Assembly: GCA_948469655.1 (NCBI GenBank)
Contig: CAOKMF010000008.1
Span: 1-64,000 of the forward strand
DNA from: an uncultured Clostridium sp.
Lineage (GTDB): Bacteria; Bacillota; Clostridia; TANB77; CAG-508
Reading direction: 5' to 3'
DNA length: 64,000 nt
The first letter of the stretch is position 1. Every line of letters starts with the position of its first letter. The translations under genes were made by a program, and so were the position numbers. The notes under the pieces are model-generated. The model worked only from the letters and a program-made list of their open reading frames with translations, was not told the origin of the DNA and searched no databases. This document shows positions 55,549 to 64,000 of this stretch, in pieces.

Positions 55549-55720
55549 ATTCGGACAAGAATCGGTATATTGCAAGGCGTTCAAGGTAAATTTGTCTGAG
55601 ACTAGGCTGGTGCCTGCCTGAGCGAATTTGTCCGAAGAACAACGACGTGCCTCTGCATATTGACGCTGTAACAGGCGTAGCCTTAACAGCCTCAGTAAGA
55701 TGCTGATTATTGTTCGAATT
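55549..55720. repeat. Intergenic hairpin element 8
   Basis: AATTCGGACAAGAATCGG faces ATTATTGTTCGAATT, overlapping the TAA stop of purD. Shares GGTATATTGC...AAGATGCTGATTATT with element 2, and ACTAGGC...GCCTG plus GACGCTGTAACAG...CTTAACAGCCTCAG with element 3. Confidence 0.75.
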
Positions 55721-57022
55721 AATGTTTATACATATTGCCAATATCCCTTCTATAATGCAATACTTCGTCCACATTTCCGTTCTAAAGCTTTATATACTTT
55801 GACTTTTGCTTCTTCCATAGTATCTCCTGTGGTAACAAGCGCAAATAATCTTGAATTTCCAACGCTCTCGTAGTTTTCTCCTTGGGTTTGTTTTGTGCTT
55901 GAGAAATATACTTTTACACCTTGTTTTTCTATCTCATCTTTTTTTAAAGTAAATTTAATAGGATCTTTAGAACTTGATACTGCATAATTTGGTGTAACTA
56001 CATATACAGTAAATGTATTTATCTTCTTAAATTTGCAGTTATCCTCGCTTAACGTTTGATTTTGTATATTTTCAAATAATTCTTTAAATGGTGTTTCAAT
56101 TGCATTTAAGATATTCAAGCTTTCGGGATCTCCAAATCTTGCATTAAACTCTATAAATTTTATTCCGGTTTTCACATTTAAAGAACCCACCATATATAAC
56201 TCCGTTAAATTCTAAAGAATCACGATTTACATACTCTATGGTTTCTTTCATTAATTTTTTACATACTTCTATATCTTCTTTAGTTAAGAATGGTAGCATT
56301 CCGTCTTCAAATCCAAGACATCCCATTCCACCAGTTCCAGGTCCTTTATCTTCGTCAAATCTATATGGATAATCAAATGTAGTAGGAGTTATGACTATAT
56401 TTTTACCATCTGTTAGACCAGTAACTGTAAATTCTCTTCCTTCTACCTTATCTTGAATAATTACATTTCCAGCCCCTTTTAAGCATTCTTTTGCATAATC
56501 AAATCCTTCTGTTTTTCCTTTAAAATGTATTCCACCAACTTTAACACCTTTTCCACCTGTTAACCCTTCTGGTTTTACAACAAAGCTATCGTCTTCATAT
56601 CCGTCTATTATTCTTTTTAAATCTTCTTCGTTCGTTATATTATAGTTTTTGATTATCATTTCAGGTGCAAGTTTTTCTACAATATCAAGTGCATATGTCT
56701 TACTCCACTCTATTTTTGACCCTTTTGAAGTTGGTCCAAATGTTTTTAAACCAAGTTCTCTTGCTAAATCTATTAACCCATCTTGTAAAAGGTTATCACT
56801 ACTAATAATGCAGTTTTCTATTTCTTCTTCATTTATGAATTTTTTAACAACCTCTTTGTCAAATGGATCTCCAATTAAATATTTTCCACCTGACTTTTCT
56901 GCAAATTCTGCAATGCTTGGATTTTTGTATGGCATTACTGAATAAAGCTCATACCCTTTTGATACATACTCTGCAATTACTGCTTCTCTTCCACCATTAC
57001 CTAGTAATAAACATTTTTCCAT
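55719..57022 (-). CDS. purD: Phosphoribosylamine-glycine ligase, two CGG recoding sites
   Basis: PurD joins phosphoribosylamine, glycine and ATP in purine synthesis. The joined protein is 433 residues with an ATP-grasp fold: CLLLGNGGREAVIAEY, FVVKPEGLTGGKGVKV, GPGTGGMGCLG and IEFNARFGDPE. In-frame CGG at 56165-56167 (KCEN-G-IKFIEFNARFGDPE) and 55777-55779 (KALE-G-NVDEVLHYRRDIG) shift +1. GGMGC is somewhat unusual for the family, but ATP-grasp residues are kept. It overlaps hairpin element 8 at the stop. Confidence 0.9.
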
Positions 57023-57025
57023 TTT

Positions 57026-57535
57026 CTATCCCCTTTCTTTTACTATATCTCCTATATCAACTAAACTTTTATTATAATTTTTTATTATAACTTTTTTCAT
57101 AATTAAAATTTTTATTCCATAATATATTATACAAATTGCTGAAGCTGAAAATATTATTGTTCCAAATGTGTTATAAAGTTTTGAATATAGATGTATTAAA
57201 TATGTTGTAAAAATTGTACATACCATTATCTCTGTGCCATGAAGCCAACAATCTGATATATCTTTTTTGTATGCCTTCTCAAAAAGAAAAATTGTAATGA
57301 TTAATAAAAATACTGAAAATACTTTTAAGTCTGTTAAATAGTTTTCAGTTGGAATATTTAACATTCCCAAATTCAGAGCAAATAAATATATGATAATAAC
57401 TGCTCCAAATGCTATATCTTCAAACCTTTTTGAATTTATTTTTTCTCTTATATTTTTAGGTATTTTCTTTTTTTCTTCTAACACTTTTCCTAATTTTTCT
57501 ATATTGTCGTTTGTTTTTATATTTTCATTTTTCAT
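57026..57535 (-). CDS. Four-helix membrane protein, unknown
   Basis: 169 residues: a basic, polar first 45 residues, then four membrane helices (about 46-63, 68-86, 100-120 and 125-147). No family recognised. It lies 3 bases before purD, so it is co-transcribed with it; no functional link is apparent. No CGG. Confidence 0.5.
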   Translation of the reverse strand: MKNENIKTNDNIEKLGKVLEEKKKIPKNIREKINSKRFEDIAFGAVIIIYLFALNLGMLNIPTENYLTDLKVFSVFLLIITIFLFEKAYKKDISDCWLHGTEIMVCTIFTTYLIHLYSKLYNTFGTIIFSASAICIIYYGIKILIMKKVIIKNYNKSLVDIGDIVKERG

Positions 57536-57568
57536 ATGTTTATCCTTCCTAGCACATATATAGAAGAT

Positions 57569-57600
57569 AAGTCCACCTAAATTCTTTTTTAGGTGGACTT
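57569..57600 (-). terminator. Terminator after the xer gene
   Basis: AAGTCCACCTAAA pairs with TTTAGGTGGACTT right after the recombinase stop. Confidence 0.85.
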
Positions 57601-57608
57601 AAAATTTT

Positions 57609-58490
57609 TTAAGCTCTTGGATGCGCCTTCTTATATATATTTTGTATTGTTGCATCTTGGAATTGCATATATATTTGAGTTGATGAAATATCTGAATGTC
57701 CTAACATAGTTTGAATTGCTTTTAAATCTGCACCATTTTGTAAAAGATGTGTTGCAAATGAATGTCTTAAAATATGTGGTGTAATATCTTTTGTTATATG
57801 TGCTTGGTCTTTGTAGTATTTTACTATTTTCCAAAAACCTTGTCTTGTTAATCTCTGACCATTTGTATTAACAAACAATGCTGTAACTCCGTCATCTTTT
57901 ATTAATATATTTCTAGAGTTTTCTATATAATCTTTTAAAGCTTTTAATGATAATGTACCTAGTGGAATGTTTCTAGCTTTATCTTTTGATCTACAAGTTA
58001 CATATCCTTCTTCTAAATTAACATCTGATATGTCTAAAGAAATTATTTCTGTAACTTTCATTCCTGTTGCATAAGCAAATTCTAACATTGCTTTGTCTCT
58101 TATTCCTTTTAAATCAATATTTTTAGGTTGCTCTAATAATAACTCAACTTCTTGAGAAGTTAAAACTGATGGAACTCTTCTTTCTATTTTAGGAGATTGT
58201 ATTCCTTCTGTTGGATCTCTTTTAACCTTTTTTACTCTAAGAAGATATTGATAGAAAGACCTAATAGATGCTAAACTTCTTGAAATAGTTGAGCTTTTTT
58301 TACCTATCTCATTCATGTGTTTTAAATATTCTCTAATATCATCTTCATTTACTCTTAAGTAATTTATTTTGTTTTCTTCTACATAATCGCTATATTGCAT
58401 AATATCACGTCTATATGATTGTAAAGTGTTTTGTGATGCCTTCTTATCATTTTCTATAAAGTCTAAGAAGTTTTTAATTTGCTTTTGCAT
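57609..58490 (-). CDS. xerD: XerD-type tyrosine recombinase with Lys at the first catalytic Arg
   Basis: The 293-residue protein is full length: SAM-like N-terminal domain (FLDFIENDKKASQNTLQSYRRD) and a catalytic domain with HILRHSFATHLLQNGADL, LGHSDISSTQIY (His and Tyr nucleophile). Where Xer proteins have the first catalytic Arg (TGxRVSEL), this one has TGMKVTEI, that is Lys, encoded AAA. It probably acts at dif sites to resolve chromosome dimers, or is a paralogue with altered activity. Single ORF; one CGG out of phase (GAC GGA). Confidence 0.82.
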   Translation of the reverse strand: MQKQIKNFLDFIENDKKASQNTLQSYRRDIMQYSDYVEENKINYLRVNEDDIREYLKHMNEIGKKSSTISRSLASIRSFYQYLLRVKKVKRDPTEGIQSPKIERRVPSVLTSQEVELLLEQPKNIDLKGIRDKAMLEFAYATGMKVTEIISLDISDVNLEEGYVTCRSKDKARNIPLGTLSLKALKDYIENSRNILIKDDGVTALFVNTNGQRLTRQGFWKIVKYYKDQAHITKDITPHILRHSFATHLLQNGADLKAIQTMLGHSDISSTQIYMQFQDATIQNIYKKAHPRA

Positions 58491-58577
58491 TCTTCATCTC
58501 TCCCCATTATTTATTAACATAAGATATATATGTTATATCAAATTAAGTAAAAAAAGTAAATAGTTTTTTGTAATTTT

Positions 58578-59232
58578 TTATAATTTTTTCAAAGTTAACA
58601 TAAGTATATTTGACGATACATATGTTTCTGCAAATGATGCTAAAACAAGTGCCACTGCTAGTATCGCAGAGAATATTGTATGTCTTAAAATTTCAAGTTT
58701 TATGTTTTCTCTTCTTCTATCTTTCATTATTGATTTGTATAGTCTTATTCCACTTATAGCAAGTGCAAATAGGATCGGAATAAATATTATATTTTGCAGG
58801 AGCATTGAAGATAAAATAAAAACTATTCCATTTTTTACTCCCAAAGTTGCAATCATACTTGATATGCTGTACCCTAAAACAAAGCCCCTAAAACATACAA
58901 CTCCATAAACTACAAATATACCTATTACTGTAAGTCCTGCAAACCAAAGCCAAATCGCAAGCCATAAATTATTTTTTACAGAACTGATAAAAAGTTTTGT
59001 ATAATCTACGCTTACATCATTTTTAGTTTTATCTGCAAATTCTGTTATGTATGTGCTTATTTCTTCTTGCTCAGTTTCATCTGCATTATTTATAAATAAT
59101 ACTCCTGCTACTACTCCGAATAAGAAAAATTACCGCCACTATTATATAATTTTTTAAATTATTCTCTATATGAGTACGTATCACGCCTTTTTTATCTTTG
59201 CCTAAAACCTTTTGTATTCTTTTGTTTTGCAT
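58578..59232 (-). CDS. spoIIM: Stage II sporulation protein M, one CGG recoding site
   Basis: SpoIIM is the membrane scaffold of the SpoIID-SpoIIM-SpoIIP complex that drives engulfment. The joined protein is 217 residues with five helices: a basic start, VIFLIGVVAGVLFINN, LWLAIWLWFAGLTVIGIFVV, and the conserved FRGFVLGYS before the third helix. In-frame CGG at 59116-59118 (FLI-G-VVAGVL) falls in the first helix and shifts +1. It lies 3 kb from spoIIP on the same strand. Confidence 0.9.
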
Positions 59233-59285
59233 TACATATCACTCTTTCGCATTTTTAATTTTCTTTGTTAATTTTTATGTAATAC

Positions 59286-59353
59286 AAAAAAGATATAGAA
59301 CTATTTTTTAGCTAATTTCTTCAAATTAACTAGACATAGTTCTATATCTTTTT
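59286..59353 (-). terminator. Long hairpin terminator after the EndoQ-like gene
   Basis: AAAAAGATATAGAACTA pairs with TAGTTCTATATCTTTTT across about 34 bases. It begins at the stop codon of the upstream gene. Confidence 0.75.
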
Positions 59354-60548
59354 ATATCTTAACTCTTCCATATACTCCGCCACCGTCCGGCTATCTATTT
59401 TCATATTTCCGCTCTATAACATTCATAATATTTCTTGCAATCTTCTCGCCGGCAAACAGCTTCTATATCATCAAAAGATAATTTGTGCAAAATATTCATT
59501 TCTGTTTCAAAATTATCTAATAATTTATTCATAACTTTTGTTCCAACACCAGGAATAAATGTAAGCGGTACTTGATATACATATGCTGGTCTATTTTTAG
59601 GACTTTTAGTTTCTTTTTTATCCTTTATAATTTCTATCCTATCTAGTACTCCCATTGTAATATTCTTGGTATCGCAAGTATCACATTTTGTAACTGGCAT
59701 TTTTCCCTCAATTCTTTTTTCACACACCTCACAATATGTTCTATGGTACTTTCCGAAGCTTTGGGTCTAAACCATAATTTGTTAAAATTTTTCTACCATT
59801 TTCATTTTTTATTGCCATCATTAATTCTTTAAAGCTTATATCTTCTACCTGCATTTTGTTATATTCTCTTGCTATTTTAGGAAGTGAATGTGCATCTGAA
59901 TTTGTTAAAAACGATTTTGTTTCTAGCTCTGATATTTGGTCTGCCAAATATGTATCAGAACTAAGCCCTAACTCTATAGCTGGGACTTTAAAATATTTTT
60001 CTTTAAATATTTTTTCTAATCTATCCGTACAATTTCCATAAAAGCTTTTATGTGGTGTAAAGCAGTGTGCTGGAATTAATACTCCATTATATTTTTCTAC
60101 TATATCTATTAACTCATATGCTGAAATATCTGCCCTTTGCGAGCTTAATGTCATGTTTTTTATATGACTTGACATTTCTTTTGAAAATGCTTTTATATCT
60201 TTTAGATATGGAAAATAGCATAAATTATGGGCGCTACCAGTTTTTCCATGTTCATTTATCTCTGATGTTTCTATTTCGCTCCCAAGTATTATACATAGTT
60301 TATCTTTATATATTATTCCGCCGGTCTTTTAATTCCTTTGCTTCACCGTTTTTTAAAAAATCTTCAATATCTTGTATAACATAAGGAGATGCCGAGTCTA
60401 TTATCCCTGCAATGTTTATTCCTTTTCTTTCCACACATTCCTTTGCAATGTTTTCAAAATTAAGGCTTCTTGCTGCTGTTATTTTTATTGGTTTATTGTT
60501 TTTTGTTCTTCCTATGTGTATATGTAAATCTGCAAATATTTCGTACAT
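59352..60548 (-). CDS. EndoQ-like PHP-family nuclease, six CGG recoding sites
   Basis: The joined 396-residue protein has the PHP fold (FADLHIHIGR start, IIDSASP, LGSEIETSEINEHGKTG, IPAHCFTPHKSFYGN, TNSDAHSL), a zinc knuckle (CEVCEKRIEG...CDTCD) and an HhH-like part (FIPGVGTKVMNKL), as in the TIGR00375/EndoQ group that cuts at deaminated bases. In-frame CGG at 60321-60323, 59753-59755, 59449-59451, 59409-59411, 59387-59389 and 59383-59385 all shift +1. The last two are consecutive and create GGGG in the family-type end DSGGGGVYGRVKI. Six breaks are the maximum in this window. Confidence 0.9.
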
Positions 60549-60549
60549 T

Positions 60550-60816
60550 TTAACGTTCCTCTTCTTCTTCAGGTTTTGGTATATTATCTTCTGTAATATT
60601 TGACTGTGTTAATTGTTTTGCTTGTTCTACTGCTTGTTGTGCTACTCTCATCCCCGCTTCTCGATTTAAATCTTCTATCGTTTTAGCAGCACTTAAAAGG
60701 TCTATTAAATCTCTTTCTGTTGTTGCCTGCTTTGCAAATTGTATAGCATTAGCTACATATTTATTATAATCAGTATTTGCTTTATGTATTACATTTGCTC
60801 CTTCAATATCTCTCAT
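60550..60816 (-). CDS. Small helical protein, unknown
   Basis: 88 residues, predicted helical (ATTERDLIDLLSAAKTIEDL) with an acidic tail (KPEEEEER). No family recognised. The start overlaps the stop of the upstream gene (ATGA), and the stop is 2 bases before the EndoQ-like gene, so the three are one operon. CGG only out of phase (GCG GGG). Confidence 0.55.
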   Translation of the reverse strand: MRDIEGANVIHKANTDYNKYVANAIQFAKQATTERDLIDLLSAAKTIEDLNREAGMRVAQQAVEQAKQLTQSNITEDNIPKPEEEEER

Positions 60817-61353
60817 GCAGCTACACCTTCTTTCAAGTTCATAAATTCTTTAAACTTTTCTAAATATTTATTATGTCTTCCTTTTAAGTTTCTATTTTCA
60901 ATTAAATTTAAGGCTTCATCAATTGGAAAACCTTTTCTTTCAGGTCTATCTAGTACAAGTCCACCAAAATTATCTACTAATTCTAATATATCACTTTCTT
61001 TTTCTCTATTTTCGTCTCCTTGATATCTATTAACTTCTGAACATATTTTACAAAACTTCTTTGAAAAACCAAGAGTTTGCAAATATTCAGCACCGATCTA
61101 ATGCATATCTTTTTATTTTATCTAAATCATGTGCTAAAATATTTTTCTTACATGCATATAAAAGACATGCTGTAAGTACCATATTTCTATCTACATCTAA
61201 TTTCATTGTGTCTATAAATAATCTTGCTACTTCTGCTTTTAATACTACTGAATTATCAAAAAAGATTGGTTCTCTTTTTTTCATATAATATACAATTTCA
61301 AGTTTTTTAATGAAGTCCGTTTCTGATAAAATATAGTCAGCAAATGTCTCCAT
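60813..61353 (-). CDS. HD-like helical protein, one CGG recoding site
   Basis: The joined 179-residue protein is helical with VLTACLLYACKKNILAHDLD and an NRYQGDENREKESDILELVDNFGG segment that resembles a degenerate HD domain. In-frame CGG at 61093-61095 (YALD-G-AEYLQTLG) shifts +1. It is the first gene of the three-gene EndoQ-like operon. Function is unknown. Confidence 0.65.
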
Positions 61354-61468
61354 ATACTTACCTCCATATTATTCCTTAGTTTATTACAATTTTATTATAT
61401 TTGAAATTAATAGACTTTTCAACAATGTCACAGAATTGTTAGAAAAATGTATTTGTTTTGTAATATTG

Positions 61469-61498
61469 TTGACATTATACCCTATTCTATGCTAAAAT
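61469..61498 (+). promoter_or_regulatory. tRNA promoter
   Basis: TTGACA (61469-61474), 18-base spacer, TAAAAT (61493-61498). Confidence 0.65.
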
Positions 61499-61510
61499 TA
61501 ATATATTATT

Positions 61511-61585
61511 GGCCCGTTGGTCAAGCGGCTAAGACGCCACCCTCTCAAGGTGGAATCATGGGTTCGATTCCCGTACGGGTCACCA
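61511..61585 (+). tRNA. tRNA-Glu (anticodon CTC), CCA encoded
   Basis: Acceptor GGCCCGT pairs with ACGGGTC (with one G-U). The anticodon arm CCACC-CTCTCAA-GGTGG gives anticodon CTC, reading GAG. The T arm has GGTTCGATTCC and the 3' CCA is encoded. The anticodon loop is a normal 7 bases, so this tRNA is not itself a candidate frameshift suppressor. Confidence 0.93.
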
Positions 61586-61587
61586 AT

Positions 61588-61636
61588 TTAATAAAGCTAT
61601 GTAAATACTAAAAAAATAATACTTACATAGCTTTAT
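61588..61636 (+). terminator. tRNA terminator
   Basis: AATAAAGCTATGTAA pairs with TTACATAGCTTTATT, followed by a T run. Confidence 0.85.
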
Positions 61637-61640
61637 TTTT

Positions 61641-61669
61641 TTGACTTATGTTTACTTTTGTGATATAAT
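61641..61669 (+). promoter_or_regulatory. Promoter of the foreign-like gene
   Basis: TTGACT (61641-61646), 17-base spacer, TATAAT (61664-61669). Confidence 0.7.
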
Positions 61670-61725
61670 ATTTATATAGAAACAGTCAAGAACTTAAAAG
61701 TAGAAAATCAAGGAGGACATTGAAA

Positions 61726-62358
61726 ATGTGTAAATGGTTAGAAAAAGGAAAGAAATCTTATGATTTAAAGGAACCCGACATGTACATTTCTCCTGTAGTC
61801 AAGCCACTGTTAGACTACTCGAAGCATGAACTGATTGATTCTGAGGCATTTAATATTGTTCAATATCTGATTTTACCTAAATTAAATCAGCTCCATGCTA
61901 TGTTTCCTCAGATAAAGAACATTGAGCTTCGGGTTAGCATAACAGCAGGTGCATGCCTTGAAATACTGCCCATACCTTTTGCCAGCAATATCTATTACCT
62001 TTCTGGACCTGCTTTAAACCTTGGTATTTTAATTGATACCATGAAGAAGGTAGTCGAAATTGCCAGTTACTATGGCATTAAATCAGAAAAGCCTGAAGGA
62101 GCAAGTTATCGCTCCTTTACCAAGGAGCTTAATGATGACACTATCTTCTATGAAAAAATGATGGCGTACCAAAATCAGGAACTTGAGGCACTGATCGAAA
62201 AGGCAAAGGCTGAGAAGGCAGCAAAGAAAAAGGCAGAAGCTGAAGAAAAGGCTAAGGCTGAAGAGCAGGCAAGAATTAATGAAGTGCTCCTTTATGGACA
62301 CACCTGCTTGCAGGCACTGATTTCAAGTGTGCAGGCTTCCGGCTCTGGAAATGGCTGA
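61726..62358 (+). CDS. Hypothetical protein with foreign codon use; CGG read as Arg
   Basis: The 210-residue protein is unrecognised: a mixed N-terminal domain (to about residue 140) and a charged helix of Lys, Glu and Ala repeats (EKAAKKKAEAEEKAKAEEQ). ATG 61726 lies nine bases after AGGAGG. Codon use is richer in G and C than the neighbours. One in-frame CGG (about 61927-61929, IEL-R-VSI) must be Arg because the same frame runs to the stop. It sits directly 3' of tRNA-Glu with its own promoter and terminator, a position typical for integrated DNA. Confidence 0.6.
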   Translation: MCKWLEKGKKSYDLKEPDMYISPVVKPLLDYSKHELIDSEAFNIVQYLILPKLNQLHAMFPQIKNIELRVSITAGACLEILPIPFASNIYYLSGPALNLGILIDTMKKVVEIASYYGIKSEKPEGASYRSFTKELNDDTIFYEKMMAYQNQELEALIEKAKAEKAAKKKAEAEEKAKAEEQARINEVLLYGHTCLQALISSVQASGSGNG

Positions 62359-62365
62359 AAGTTCT

Positions 62366-62405
62366 CTTGAAGACCACGATGTGTATTTTTACATCGTGGT
62401 CTTTG
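62366..62405. terminator. Bidirectional terminator
   Basis: AAGACCACGATGT pairs with ACATCGTGGTCTT between the convergent foreign-like gene and spoIIP. Confidence 0.85.
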
Positions 62406-62412
62406 CCTATTT

Positions 62413-63572
62413 TTATTTCATTACTTCATCAAATACTTTCGCTAAATATTTCATACTATTTGCACATTCGTCTAATGTATTTCCTGTTGCTCCAACTTCT
62501 ATTATTGTACTTGCTGTTGTTAAGTGCTGGTTATATCTTGCATTACGTAAAATTATCGGTCTAAATAATCCGTGGATATAGTTCATTTGCTTTTTTTTGC
62601 ATCATTATCGCAAATTTTAAATTTTCTCTCCAGTTTGGATGAGTTAGTCCTCCACCATCTGTTCCGAATTACAAACATAAGCTGTGCACATTTATCTTCT
62701 CCAATTTGTACACTAGGTCCATAAGTATTTGTGCTTCCGTACTGCATCTCTATGAAGGTCTATTGCAATTTCTCCATCTTTGTTATCATTTAAAATATTC
62801 TTTAATGTTGTAAGAGACCTATCATATGATCCATTATATGATGGGTAATCATGGTATGTTTTATCATGTACAACAGTTTTACCATATTGCTTTAAGGCTT
62901 CTTCTAACTCATCTCCGTGCTCTTACAACGCTATATCTTAAGTCTGTTGTCCTATATGTCCCTGTCATTTGATAATTGTATTTCTCGCTTGATGTATAGC
63001 TTTCACAGGTATGTGTATGATATATAATAACTTTATTTTTATTTTTCAAATTATAATCAGAGTTTCCAATTAATTCAGCTGCATTATATTTAGATTGATT
63101 TTTTATTTGTATATCACTTGAACTATCTGTAAATGACGCTTCTATATTATTTTCACTTATAACTTTTGTTTCTAACTTTGCATCTCCGTCTACTGTCCTA
63201 TCTATCTCTTCTATTTCTGTCTCCTGATTTGCCACATCTTCCTGATTTGCTATTTCCTGTAATTTTTCTTCTATGCTACCTTCTTCATTTAAACTACTTA
63301 ACATTTCAAGTTCTATGTCTAATATTTTATATTTGCGATTTATCTTTTCTTTTTCTCTATCATCGTCTAATTCTTTATTTCCTAACAATGGCACTTCCAT
63401 CTCAAGACAATATAAAAAAGAAGAATTTTTAGTATCACACAAAGCCTCTGTATGCTTAAATTCTTCTCTTCCGATTGATAATTTTTATTCCACAAATTAC
63501 TATTATTAATAGAATAATCAAAACTAATATATATTTTATTAAATCTCTTATATTTATTACAGCAATATTCAT
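62413..63572 (-). CDS. spoIIP: Stage II sporulation protein P, five CGG recoding sites
   Basis: SpoIIP is the amidase/endopeptidase of the engulfment complex. The joined protein is 384 residues: one N-terminal membrane helix (about 10-32), a linker rich in Glu, then the catalytic domain with VIIYHTHTCESY, VVHDKTYHDYPSYNGSY, AIDLHRD, and TASTIIEVGATGNT. In-frame CGG at 63471-63473 (IIN-G-REEF), 62915-62917 (VRA-G-DELEE), 62737-62739 (RDAV-G-STNTYG), 62664-62666 (FVI-G-TDGGG) and 62570-62572 (YP-G-LFRPIILR) shift +1. Start ATG 63572 follows AAAGGAG. Confidence 0.93.
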
Positions 63573-63644
63573 AGTTTCTCCTTTTAGTTTAATTTAATAA
63601 TAGTAATTATATGTCCTAAAAGGAGTTTTATGATATTAATATAA

Positions 63645-64000
63645 TCACATATAATATGACTTTTCTTCACCTATTATTCCTATATCTCCATGTCCTGGAT
63701 AAATTACAGTATCTTCTGGAAACGTTAATAATTTATTTTTTATAGAATTCATGATATCTTCTTCACTTCCGTGTTGGAAGATCAAATCTGCCATACATTC
63801 CTTTAAATAATGTATCTCCCGTAAACAGTAAGTTTTGGTCTTTAACATATAAAGAACTTCCTCCGATTTGTATGCCCTGGTGTATGAATTACATTAAATT
63901 CTATATCTCCTATATGCAAAGTATCTCCTTCATCAACTCTTGCATCTGCACCTATTTCTATATTTTTAGTTCCACATATACCACTCAAATTTACAATTGG
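63645..64000 (-). CDS. Metallo-beta-lactamase-fold hydrolase, partial, two CGG recoding sites
   Basis: The C-terminal part of a glyoxalase-II-like MBL protein runs off the window: IHTPGHTNGGSSLYV (metal His of motif 3), LLFTGDTLF (Asp), YPGHGDIGIIGEEK (last His). This set fits small hydroxyacylglutathione-hydrolase-like enzymes of Firmicutes, acting on a thioester of unknown type. In-frame CGG at 63863-63865 (HTN-G-GSSLYV) and 63769-63771 (LPT-G-SEEDI) shift +1. The start is outside the window. Confidence 0.88.

Noticed and set aside
56144..56200. A separate +1 slip at GGT GGG in purD
   Set aside because: The overlap of ORFs there is by chance; keeping the first frame to the CGG at 56165-56167 gives a better family match and obeys the common rule.
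57631..57834. Second ORF inside the xer gene on the same strand
   Set aside because: It is a shifted-frame shadow of the catalytic domain.
59400..59411. CGG at 59409-59411 read as Arg in the EndoQ-like gene
   Set aside because: As Arg the frame stops at a TAG four codons later and loses the Gly-rich family end; with the shift the length and the end fit.

Overview
The window is AT-rich (roughly 30% GC by eye) and reads as the chromosome of an endospore-forming, Gram-positive Clostridia-like bacterium: spoIIM, spoIIP, ytxC, a CIRCE-controlled hrcA-grpE-dnaK-dnaJ cluster, a 6S RNA of Firmicute type, and good Shine-Dalgarno sequences. Nearly all genes lie on the minus strand. No rRNA, CRISPR array or transposase is visible; there is one tRNA (Glu, CTC).

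The dominant observation is a recoding signal. At least 27 genes look broken into two to seven ORFs, yet every break is the same event: an in-frame CGG codon after which the conserved protein continues in the +1 frame, so the C is skipped and GGN is read as glycine. I count 62 such sites: tgt 3, GH57 3, queA 4, cdsA 4, ispA 3, rmd 4, endoQ-like 6, spoIIP 5 and others. In each of the 26 complete genes, the length minus the number of sites is a multiple of three. CGG in the other two phases is common and never causes a shift, and sites occur in genes on both strands but always in coding phase. A sequencing error cannot know the reading frame. I infer a translational rule: in-frame CGG means a +1 shift, or a CGGN quadruplet read as Gly. 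CGG as ordinary Arg appears only in two foreign-looking genes (53614-54234 and 61726-62358) and at codon 2 of a small membrane-protein ORF at 29812. I join the broken genes accordingly and list the CGG positions per gene.

Layout. 1-1000: edge of a prepilin-like gene, a small autoregulated HTH gene, 6S RNA. 1005-6549: WG-repeat protein, tgt, mscL, rpmA, rplU, a glycosyltransferase. 6794-10239 (plus strand): DUF4912 protein, GH57 enzyme, ytxC. 10255-12547: accessory patch with a HAD phosphatase, a 5'-truncated flavin oxidoreductase and an ORF6N gene. 12615-22041: housekeeping run queA, NMN adenylyltransferase, rseP, cdsA, uppS, ispA, frr, pyrH, nadD, tmk, metG. 22243-31873: membrane protein, glycogen phosphorylase, LCP ligase, argS, pfkA, small membrane protein, GT8-GT2 fusion containing a separate -1 slippery sequence. 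32082-37741: coiled-coil protein and the heat-shock cluster. 37905-53441: an exopolysaccharide operon read from manC toward the mutase: manC, GT4, gmd, rmd, GT4, wzy, three GT4, wzx, two membrane proteins, phosphohexomutase. It supplies GDP-mannose and GDP-rhamnose and polymerises a mannose/rhamnose-type glycan. 53614-64000: foreign-like HTH gene, bactofilin-like membrane protein, purD, xer recombinase, spoIIM, EndoQ-like nuclease, tRNA-Glu, a foreign-like gene, spoIIP, and a partial metallo-beta-lactamase-fold hydrolase.

A second genome-wide theme is a family of about 90-170 bp intergenic imperfect hairpins at gene 3' ends. Their outer arms differ from copy to copy but stay complementary, often include the upstream gene's stop codon, and enclose conserved cores.
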